Below are positions 6,064 to 12,008 of a stretch of DNA of 12,008 nucleotides, in pieces. The DNA comes from Solimicrobium sp040544425. GTDB lineage: Bacteria; Pseudomonadota; Gammaproteobacteria; Burkholderiales; Burkholderiaceae_D. The translations under genes were made by a program, and so were the position numbers. Location of the stretch: the NCBI GenBank assembly GCA_040544425.1, contig JBEONO010000047.1:1-12008 (forward strand). Reading direction: 5' to 3'. The notes under the pieces are model-generated. The model saw only the letters and a program-made list of their open reading frames with translations. It searched no databases and was not told the DNA's origin. Position 1 is the first letter of the stretch. Every line of letters starts with the position of its first letter.

Positions 6064-7524
6064 TTAATTGTCAACAAACTCTTCACCCCAGTTGGAACCG
6101 TGCTGCGCCAATAAATAACTCGATGCCGCCGGACCCCAGCTGCCTGCAATATAGGATTTCAATCCTTCGCTGTCCGACTGCCAGCTGGTCATAATCGGAT
6201 CAACCCATTCCCAGGCAGCGCTCAATTCGTCATCACGCACGAACAAGGTCAGGTCGCCATGCATCGCGTCGAGTAACAAACGTTCATAGGCTTCCACGCG
6301 CCGTGAGGTCGAAGCTTCGGCAAAATCCAGATTCAGCATCACGTCGGACAGGCGGATACCTTCGCCAGGTTCCTTGGCTTTTAAGAATAACTCGACGCTT
6401 TCTTCCGGCTGCAAAGAAATCACCAGACGGTTCGAGCGCAAGTTACGATTTGACGCGCCGAAAATCGAATACGGCACATGTTTGAAATTGATGGTGATTT
6501 CCGCGCTGCGCGACGCCATCCGTTTGCCGGTGCGCAGATAGAACGGCACGCCAGCCCAGCGCCAGTTATCAATCTCGGCGCGAATCGCCACAAAGGTTTC
6601 AGTGCGCGAATGCGCTGCGACGCCCGGTTCGTTTTGATAACCTGGAACGGCGGCGCCATCAACGGCACCGGCACGGTATTGGCCGCGCACGGTTTGCTTG
6701 CTGACTTCGTCCGGAGTAAATTTGTGCAGGGCATGCAATACTTTGACTTTTTCATCGCGGATCGCATCGGGCGCGGAACTGACCGGCGGTTCCATGGCGA
6801 CGATAGACAGCAACTGCAGCAAGTGATTTTGCACCATGTCGCGCAGGGCACCGGTGTGATCATAGAAATCACCGCGTGCCTCAACGCCCACCTGCTCGGA
6901 AATCGAAATTTGTACATCGTGAATCCAGGTCCGGTTCCACAGCGGCTCCAGAAACAGATTGGCAAAACGCAGCGCCAGCAGATTCTGCACCATTTCTTTG
7001 CCAAGATAATGGTCAATCCGATAGATCTGGTTTTCTTTTAAATAGCTGCGCAAGGACTGATTGATTTCGCGCGCCGACTGCTCATCGCGTCCCAACGGTT
7101 TTTCGACTACCACACGCGCCTGCTCACCGACCAGATTGTGTTTGGATAGCTGTTGCACGATAGGGATAAAAATATCCGGACCGGTCGCCAAATAAAACAG
7201 AGTGGATTTTTGATCAGGATTGGCAATTTTGCTTTTCAGCTGCACAAAGTCGTCGTCAACGCGGGCATCGATTTTGGTATAGAACGTCATTTCCAAAAAT
7301 GCGCTGACTTGTTCAGGCGTGCCAGCGGCATCTTTTTTGGCGTACTTGCTGATGCTCGCGGCGACCCGTTGACGGAATTCATCGTCGGTAATCGGTTCGC
7401 GCGCGGCGCCGTAGAAATTAAAGTCGGCATCGAGGCGACCATTCAAGAAAGCGCTGAACAGCGCAGGAATAATTTTGCGCTTGGCTAAGTCGCCAGTGCC
7501 GCCGAACAGTACAAATGTGGTCAT
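6064..7524 (-). CDS. zwf: Glucose-6-phosphate 1-dehydrogenase
   Basis: The enzyme oxidises glucose 6-phosphate to 6-phosphogluconolactone with NADP+ or NAD+, feeding the ED and pentose phosphate routes in the cytosol. Its 486 residues are the usual length. The N-terminal dinucleotide fold shows L-F-G-G-T-G-D-L-A at 6-14, a slight variant of the common G-A-S-G-D-L-A. It continues with Y-L-A-T-G-P at 111-116 and E-K-P-L-G at 141-145. The active-site signature RIDHYLGKE is at 169-177, with the catalytic His172 and the substrate-binding Lys176. The following N-R-x-W-I stretch at 197-201 and the E-x-x-G-V-E-x-R-G-x-Y/F-Y-D segment are also present. The ATG at 7524 has GGAG 6-7 bases upstream. It is the first gene of zwf-pgl-hexR and is transcribed away from edd, from a promoter that contains a HexR palindrome. 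Confidence 0.97.
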   Translation of the reverse strand: MTTFVLFGGTGDLAKRKIIPALFSAFLNGRLDADFNFYGAAREPITDDEFRQRVAASISKYAKKDAAGTPEQVSAFLEMTFYTKIDARVDDDFVQLKSKIANPDQKSTLFYLATGPDIFIPIVQQLSKHNLVGEQARVVVEKPLGRDEQSAREINQSLRSYLKENQIYRIDHYLGKEMVQNLLALRFANLFLEPLWNRTWIHDVQISISEQVGVEARGDFYDHTGALRDMVQNHLLQLLSIVAMEPPVSSAPDAIRDEKVKVLHALHKFTPDEVSKQTVRGQYRAGAVDGAAVPGYQNEPGVAAHSRTETFVAIRAEIDNWRWAGVPFYLRTGKRMASRSAEITINFKHVPYSIFGASNRNLRSNRLVISLQPEESVELFLKAKEPGEGIRLSDVMLNLDFAEASTSRRVEAYERLLLDAMHGDLTLFVRDDELSAAWEWVDPIMTSWQSDSEGLKSYIAGSWGPAASSYLLAQHGSNWGEEFVDN

Positions 7525-7602
7525 GTTGACTCCGTTTTGATCACCGAACCATGGTTTAACAATACGCCTTGTTGCCAGTTATTATGACAGAAACTAATCA
7601 GA

Positions 7603-7631
7603 ATTGTAGTTTCATTACAGGTTTTTCACAA
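7603..7631 (-). promoter_or_regulatory. Sigma-70 promoter of the zwf-pgl-hexR operon
   Basis: On the minus strand TTGTGA (7631-7626), a 17-base spacer and TACAAT (7608-7603) give a near-ideal sigma-70 promoter facing zwf, with a start near 7596 and a leader of roughly 70 nt. The HexR palindrome at 7605-7619 covers the -10 box and part of the spacer, so bound HexR would block RNA polymerase. Confidence 0.75.
7605..7619. promoter_or_regulatory. HexR operator in the zwf promoter
   Basis: TGTAGTTTCATTACA is an inverted repeat (TGTArT / AtTACA) that closely matches the HexR motif described for proteobacteria, TGTAATTAAATTACA. It lies in the zwf -10/spacer region, in the cluster that encodes HexR. 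The match is seen directly; binding is inferred. Confidence 0.8.
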
Positions 7632-7666
7632 AATATTTCAAATATTTTTATGTAAAAGGGCGAAAA

Positions 7667-7681
7667 TGAAAGTTTATTACA
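7667..7681. promoter_or_regulatory. Second, imperfect HexR-like site on the edd side
   Basis: TGAAAGTTTATTACA has a full right half-site (ATTACA) and a left half altered from TGTA to TGAA. It starts 62 bp from the first site, close to six helical turns, and ends 48 bp before the edd start codon, where it could control edd-eda. No clear -35/-10 pair for edd is visible around it, so the promoter of edd is not assigned. Confidence is lower than for the zwf site. Confidence 0.5.
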
Positions 7682-7729
7682 TTATTTTGTGCTACCGTTA
7701 ACGCCTCCTGACTAGCTTTTATCCCGATT

Positions 7730-9577
7730 ATGCCAACCCAGACAGCTCTTAATCCGGTCGTTGACCAAGTTACCCGGCGCATTACCGAACGCAGCAAGGA
7801 ATTGCGCAATGCCTATCTGGCGCGCATTGACCAGTTCCGTGGACGCGGACCACGCCGCTCACAACTCTCCTGTGCCAATCAAGCCCATGCCAATGCTGCC
7901 GCCGACACCCGCAGCAAAATCTGGTTGAATCAGGCGCAAAAACCGAACATCGGGATCGTCACTGCCTATAACGATATGCTCTCTGCGCATCAACCGTATG
8001 CCAGTTATCCGGATCAGATCAAAGAAGCGGCGCTGAAATTTGGCGCCACTGCCCAGGTTGCCGGTGGTGTACCGGCGATGTGTGATGGTGTCACGCAAGG
8101 TCGTCCGGGGATGGAACTGTCGCTGTTTTCGCGCGACGTGATTGCTCAGGCCACTGCTGTCGCACTGTCACATGATGCTTTTGACGCGGCCTTGTGTCTC
8201 GGCATTTGCGACAAGATCGTTCCTGGTTTATTGATCGGCGCGCTGGCATTCGGCCATCTGCCAACCATTTTCATTCCCGCTGGCCCGATGGGTTCGGGCC
8301 TGTCCAATAAAGATAAAGCCGCCGTGCGTGAACGTTATGCGCAAGGTAAAGCGACTGAACAGGAATTGCTCGCAGCAGAAAGTGCCGCCTATCACAGCGC
8401 CGGTACCTGCACTTTTTATGGCACGGCAAACAGCAATCAAATGTTGCTGGAAGCGATGGGTCTGCATTTGCCCGGCGCGGCCTTCGTTCATCCCGGCACG
8501 CCGCTGCGTCACGCGCTGACCGATGCGGCCGTCGAGCAAGTCATCAGCCTGACGGAACAGGGAAACAACTATGTGCCGATCGGGCATGTCGTCAATGAAA
8601 AATCGATTGTCAATGCGGTCATCGCCTTGCTCGCAACCGGCGGTTCAACCAACCATACCATTCACTGGATTGCCGTTGCGCGGGCGGCCGGGATACTGAT
8701 TAACTGGCAGGATTTTGATGAACTGTCAGCGGTCATTCCGCTGTTGACGCGGGTGTATCCAAATGGCACCGCCGATGTAAATGAATTTGAAGATGCAGGC
8801 GGTCCGGTATTTGTGATCCGTGAATTGCTCTCGGCCGGCCTGATGCATGCCGACGTCAAAACAGTGATGGGCGCGGACGGATTGCATGCGCACACCACAC
8901 AACCGTTGCTGGAAAATGGTCAATTGAAATGGGCTGCCTTGCCAGATCATTCCACCAATCCAGAGGTGGTGCGTCAGGTCGGTCAGCCGTTTGCCGCCAC
9001 CGGTGGTCTGCGTCTGTTGCAGGGAAATTTGGGCCGGGCGATTATCAAGGCCTCTGCCGTGCCAGCCGAAGCGTGGGTGATCCGCGCGCCAGCCAAAGTA
9101 TTTGAATCGCAGGATTCCTTGGTGTCAGCCTTTAAAGCCGGACAGTTAAATATGGATTTCGTTGCGGTCGTAATTTTTCAGGGACCGCAGGCCAACGGCA
9201 TGCCTGAGCTGCATCACTTTACGCCAGTCTTGGGCAGTCTGATGAACAAGGGCTACAAGGTGGCCTTGGTCACCGATGGCCGGATGTCGGGTGCCTCAGG
9301 CAAAGTGCCCGCAGCTTTGCACATCAGTCCTGAAGCAGCACAGGGTGGCGCATTATGTCGGGTTCACGATGGCGACATGGTCGAACTCGACGTGCATCAG
9401 GGCCTGCTGCGGGTACTGGTTGACCAGCAGGAATTTGCCGCGCGCGCACCGCGGATATTACGAACAGGTCAGCAAGATAATACAGTCGATTTTGGCCGCG
9501 AATTATTTGTCAATCAACGCCGTTTTGTCACTGCACCAGAGCACGGTGCTTCAACTCTTTTTAACGAGATCCTATGA
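7730..9577 (+). CDS. edd: Phosphogluconate dehydratase (6-phosphogluconate dehydratase)
   Basis: The enzyme dehydrates 6-phosphogluconate to KDPG, the first step specific to the ED pathway, using an iron-sulfur cluster. At 615 residues it has the length of Edd, somewhat longer than the related IlvD. Signatures of the IlvD/Edd family are A-M-C-D-G at 116-120, L-G-I-C-D-K at 157-162 and the A-G-T-C-T-F-Y-G-T-A-N-S segment at 224-235. A C-terminal T-D-G-R-M-S-G-A-S-G-K segment lies at 515-525. Cys118, Cys160 and Cys227 are the likely cluster-associated cysteines. The ATG at 7730 is the only reasonable start, because an in-frame stop lies a few codons upstream with no start codon between. There is no recognisable Shine-Dalgarno sequence ahead of it. 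The stop codon overlaps the eda start. Confidence 0.96.
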   Translation: MPTQTALNPVVDQVTRRITERSKELRNAYLARIDQFRGRGPRRSQLSCANQAHANAAADTRSKIWLNQAQKPNIGIVTAYNDMLSAHQPYASYPDQIKEAALKFGATAQVAGGVPAMCDGVTQGRPGMELSLFSRDVIAQATAVALSHDAFDAALCLGICDKIVPGLLIGALAFGHLPTIFIPAGPMGSGLSNKDKAAVRERYAQGKATEQELLAAESAAYHSAGTCTFYGTANSNQMLLEAMGLHLPGAAFVHPGTPLRHALTDAAVEQVISLTEQGNNYVPIGHVVNEKSIVNAVIALLATGGSTNHTIHWIAVARAAGILINWQDFDELSAVIPLLTRVYPNGTADVNEFEDAGGPVFVIRELLSAGLMHADVKTVMGADGLHAHTTQPLLENGQLKWAALPDHSTNPEVVRQVGQPFAATGGLRLLQGNLGRAIIKASAVPAEAWVIRAPAKVFESQDSLVSAFKAGQLNMDFVAVVIFQGPQANGMPELHHFTPVLGSLMNKGYKVALVTDGRMSGASGKVPAALHISPEAAQGGALCRVHDGDMVELDVHQGLLRVLVDQQEFAARAPRILRTGQQDNTVDFGRELFVNQRRFVTAPEHGASTLFNEIL

Positions 9578-10206
9578 ACATGCAATCGATTTTAAAGCAA
9601 CTGGACGACATCAAAGTGTTGCCGATTCTGGTATCGGATGATGCCCAGCAGGCGATCCGCTGTGTCGAGATTCTGGCCGAAAATGGACTGACTGCCGTCG
9701 AGATTACCTTGCGCACGCCGAACGCGATGCAGGTGCTCGCAGCGGTGGTCAAAGCCTGCCCGACGGTATGTGTCGGTGCCGGTACGATTTTGACCGAGCA
9801 GCAAATCAAGGCGGTGCAGGATACCGGCGCGGCATTCGGGATCAGCCCCGGCATCACCGCAACCCTGGCAAAAGCGGCGGCCCAGTCCCGCCTGCCGTAC
9901 TTTCCGGGTGTGGGTGGCGCCAGCGATCTGATGCTCGCATTGGAACACGGTTTTAATGTCGTGAAATTATTTCCATCTGATCTGGTGGGCAGCATCAAAA
10001 TGGCCAAGGCATTGGGTGGACCATTTCCAGAAGTGCAGTTCTGCCTGACCGGCGGCGTCACGCTGGAAACAACGCCGCAATTACTTCAGCAGGGTAATGT
10101 CCTGTGTGTCGGCGGCTCATGGATGTGTCCGGCAAACCTGATTGCGGCCAACGACTGGTCGGCGATTGCCAAGCTGGCTGCCACGGCGGCGGCGGCTGGA
10201 AAATAG
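9574..10206 (+). CDS. eda: KDPG aldolase (2-dehydro-3-deoxy-phosphogluconate aldolase)
   Basis: The enzyme cleaves KDPG to pyruvate and glyceraldehyde 3-phosphate, closing the ED pathway. Its 210 residues form the class I aldolase barrel typical of Eda. The general-acid/base Glu43 lies in the V-E-I-T-L-R-T segment at 42-48. The G-A-G-T-I-L turn is at 68-73, S-P-G-I at 91-94 and F-P-G-V at 110-113. Lys131 in V-V-K-L-F-P is the Schiff-base lysine, and L-T-G-G-V at 158-162 binds phosphate. The start ATG at 9574 shares ATGA with the edd stop, indicating translational coupling; an ATG two codons later (9580) is equally possible. It is the last gene of edd-eda and converges on the immunity gene at 10276. 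Confidence 0.96.
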   Translation: MNMQSILKQLDDIKVLPILVSDDAQQAIRCVEILAENGLTAVEITLRTPNAMQVLAAVVKACPTVCVGAGTILTEQQIKAVQDTGAAFGISPGITATLAKAAAQSRLPYFPGVGGASDLMLALEHGFNVVKLFPSDLVGSIKMAKALGGPFPEVQFCLTGGVTLETTPQLLQQGNVLCVGGSWMCPANLIAANDWSAIAKLAATAAAAGK

Positions 10207-10275
10207 GGTTCAGTCATTTCAGGCTGAAACTGATAACGCTGAGCAGTAAGCCACATTGTCTGGATACGTGTGACA
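10207..10275. other. Short convergent gap between eda and the immunity gene
   Basis: These 69 bases separate two converging genes. The only structure is an imperfect TCAGT...ACTGA pairing around 10211-10234 that encloses TTCAG-G-CTGAA. It lacks a GC-rich stem and a T tract, so I see no convincing intrinsic terminator for either gene. Read-through or Rho-dependent ending is likely. Confidence 0.4.
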
Positions 10276-11238
10276 TTATTTTCCTCCTTTGAGTTGCACG
10301 GCTTCATCCGGCGCGCCGGGAACGGCAACGCGAAACTTTAAGCTTTCGAGTAATTTGTCCCAGAGTGCCAGCGCTTCGTCGTCGGTTAATGAGGCATGCG
10401 CTGCTGCACCCACCTGGTCATATTTGACTTTCTCGTACATTGTCACATCCAGCCACGCAGGGTAAGCAACGCTGCGTCGTTTATCGACCAGCATCCAGCG
10501 GAAATGATGAGAACCGTCTTGATTGCGAAACAAGGTTTCTTCGCCGTCCCAATCATGTACCTTGCGTTTATCAGCACGTAAAACCGTGTTCTTGGGATAC
10601 CAGAAATCTAGCTTTGATCTTTGGTTTTCCATCAGCTTCAGCAGGCCATAACCATTGTCGCCGTCGGTACTGGCGTGAGTATTGCTGAATACGCTGAACA
10701 CCACATCCGGCAGGGCTGCCATATGGACGCCTGCGGCACCCATACTGGCTTCGTCGCCCGGGCAGCGTTGGAAGGCGTATTCATTGCATAGTCCATCATC
10801 GGTTGGAATTTCGTCAGTTGCGCGAAGGCGCAGGTTGTATGCTGTGTTGAGCGTGTTCGCTTTGACTTCTTCGAATGTTCTCTCTTCTGGGGAAACTGCG
10901 TCTCCGGTAACAAAAATATGGGGAGGTAACACGTAATAAATATCGAAGCCTTCCAACCCTAAATCCTTGGCAATATCGCTCTTGTATGACCTGATCCACG
11001 CGACGTGAGGGGCAGGTCCAACGCCGACATAATTGATTTCAGCCGTGTCGTCTTTCGCTTTAATTTCCGCCACTTTCGCATCCACAATTTTTCTTAGGTT
11101 CTCTGCCTGATTGGGTAAGGTCGGAATGTCATAACCGAAGCTCAACCGTGAATCTTTCGGGACGGTCAATACATAGCGTCCAAAGCAAACGAGTTTGGTG
11201 TCGGCAAACAATCTTTCAATACGTGCATTGGTCTTCAT
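10276..11238 (-). CDS. Tli4-family type VI secretion immunity protein
   Basis: This 320-residue protein resembles the Tli4 family, which neutralises lipase effectors of the type VI secretion system. The N-terminal L-F-A-D-T-K-x-V-C-F-G-R-Y-V-L-x-V-P stretch (10-27) and the C-terminal D-E-A-L-A-L-W-D-K-L-L-E-S-L-K-F-R stretch (287-303) are the conserved ends of that family as I know it. A Cys-rich middle (Cys151, Cys159) may form a disulfide. No signal peptide, lipobox or membrane helix is visible, and an in-frame TAA 12 bases upstream of the ATG rules out an extension. Many relatives are periplasmic or lipoproteins, so this is unusual. The start overlaps the stop of the lipase gene by ATGA, and AAGGAG lies 6-7 bases upstream inside the lipase gene, so the two are co-translated. 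The family call rests on remembered motifs rather than a search. Confidence 0.78.
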   Translation of the reverse strand: MKTNARIERLFADTKLVCFGRYVLTVPKDSRLSFGYDIPTLPNQAENLRKIVDAKVAEIKAKDDTAEINYVGVGPAPHVAWIRSYKSDIAKDLGLEGFDIYYVLPPHIFVTGDAVSPEERTFEEVKANTLNTAYNLRLRATDEIPTDDGLCNEYAFQRCPGDEASMGAAGVHMAALPDVVFSVFSNTHASTDGDNGYGLLKLMENQRSKLDFWYPKNTVLRADKRKVHDWDGEETLFRNQDGSHHFRWMLVDKRRSVAYPAWLDVTMYEKVKYDQVGAAAHASLTDDEALALWDKLLESLKFRVAVPGAPDEAVQLKGGK

Positions 11239-12008
11239 TTGTTCTCCTTATAATTGGGTTTTGCCCACCATGTTGGATCATAGGCACTGGCGATTTTGAT
11301 GATGCTGTACAAGGTGGAGTCTTTGACTTCTGTCGTGTCGTAACTGCCTTGATGGTCATAGCCATTTTGCTCAAACTTCACCTTTGCCACCACTTTCGCA
11401 GCACTGCGCTCGGTTGGTACGGTTCCGTCACCGGCTTGTTGTGGTGGCTGAATTTTTAAGGTCAGCGATTGACTATTGGCACCTTTGACAACCACCGTGC
11501 CATCTCCCTTGTCAGTGATCAGTTGCCAATGTAGTGGATTACCCGCCGTGGCTGGGTCGCCGTGCAGGACTCTCCAGACTATTTCGCCCCATGCCGCATT
11601 TTCTTTGCCAACACCATAGCTGGCGAAAGTGGGTTTCGCGAATGTAGTGGCAATCGCTTCAGAAAAACGCTGTGCATTCCTGATTCGTTCTTTTGTTGCG
11701 TTGACACCGATATCGCACCGTTCTTTACCTCCTTTTTCCTTTGGCATATTCGCCTGATCCGCCGGATCAATCCACGCCGGATTAATCAAGCGCCACCATG
11801 CCGCGGTTTGGGTATAAATTTCCTGTGCAGCGTCTTCATTCGGCCAGCTAAAGAGCTCGTTACCCGCAACATCCTGCACTTTGAGCCAGTGCGTGCCGTA
11901 CTGTCTGAACGGTAGCAGCTCCAGTCCACCCTGGGCATTGGCTAACACGGCTGTGCATTTGGGGCCATCGTTGCCCAGCACTTTCTCCGTGATCAAGGAG
12001 ACTAGACC
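11235..12008 (-). CDS. C-terminal part of a lipase-type (Tle-like) type VI effector, partial
   Basis: The frame is open to the window edge, giving the last 257 residues of a longer protein. The apparent start at 11996 is only an in-frame TTG and should not be taken as the gene start. The fragment has the features of the end of an alpha/beta-hydrolase phospholipase effector. An A-Q-G-G-L-E-L-L-P segment at 25-33 is typical of this effector group. G-D-G-T-V-P at 193-198 offers the catalytic Asp194, and G-Y-D-H-Q-G-S-Y at 216-223 offers the catalytic His219. The nucleophile Ser (G-x-S-x-G) must lie beyond the edge. The downstream Tli4-family gene, joined by an ATGA overlap, supports a lipase effector with its immunity protein. 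If so, it would be delivered to rival cells and attack membrane phospholipids. Other lipases of the same fold remain possible because the N-terminal half is unseen. Confidence 0.72.
   Translation of the reverse strand, partial: GLVSLITEKVLGNDGPKCTAVLANAQGGLELLPFRQYGTHWLKVQDVAGNELFSWPNEDAAQEIYTQTAAWWRLINPAWIDPADQANMPKEKGGKERCDIGVNATKERIRNAQRFSEAIATTFAKPTFASYGVGKENAAWGEIVWRVLHGDPATAGNPLHWQLITDKGDGTVVVKGANSQSLTLKIQPPQQAGDGTVPTERSAAKVVAKVKFEQNGYDHQGSYDTTEVKDSTLYSIIKIASAYDPTWWAKPNYKENK

Noticed and set aside
6420..7041. Two open frames of nearly 200 codons overlapping zwf (6420-7016 minus, 6478-7041 plus)
   Set aside because: Both are shadows of the clearly functional zwf frame; neither shows a known domain or a ribosome site.
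10211..10234. Hairpin between eda and the immunity gene as a terminator
   Set aside because: The pairing is short, AT-rich and lacks a T tract on either strand.
1..12008. CRISPR arrays, tRNA genes, complete insertion sequences
   Set aside because: I looked for regularly spaced repeats, tRNA arms and transposase motifs and saw none.

Overview
The window looks like chromosome of a betaproteobacterium, most likely Burkholderiales and probably Oxalobacteraceae (the Undibacterium/Herminiimonas/Janthinobacterium neighbourhood). This rests on the 5S rRNA tail, the GTP-type PEP carboxykinase, the complete Entner-Doudoroff (ED) gene set with a HexR-type regulator, and a moderate GC content. The genus is inference.

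Left part (1-2235). The window opens in the 3' end of a 5S rRNA gene on the + strand, followed by a strong bidirectional terminator shared with a convergent gene for a small secreted cupin. Next comes a decayed, diverged fragment of a second pckG (715-1040) carrying the relic of a pckG-type terminator. Beside it is a gene for a four-helix membrane protein of unknown function (1096-2040). The intact pckG follows, so the unknown gene sits between a broken and a whole copy of the same 3' region. This is a likely scar of recombination or gene import next to an rRNA operon.

Central part (2236-10206). This is central carbon metabolism. pckG (gluconeogenic PEP synthesis) has its own promoter and a leader of about 170 nt. 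zwf-pgl-hexR form a tightly packed minus-strand operon. edd-eda lie divergently on the plus strand with a 4-bp ATGA overlap. Together zwf, pgl, edd and eda convert glucose 6-phosphate to pyruvate plus glyceraldehyde 3-phosphate. HexR, the likely KDPG-sensing repressor, is encoded in the same cluster. The zwf/edd intergenic region holds a near-perfect HexR palindrome inside the zwf promoter and a second imperfect palindrome 62 bp away on the edd side.

Right part (10207-12008). A minus-strand pair converges on eda. It consists of the C-terminal part of an alpha/beta-hydrolase (lipase-type) protein resembling type VI secretion phospholipase effectors, open at the window edge, and a downstream Tli4-family immunity protein joined to it by an ATGA overlap. 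This looks like an accessory effector-immunity module next to the conserved metabolic cluster. The immunity protein has no visible signal peptide, which is odd if the lipase acts in the periplasm.

I did not see a clearly new kind of system. The least explained items are the membrane protein at 1096-2040 with its pckG scar, and the effector-immunity pair.
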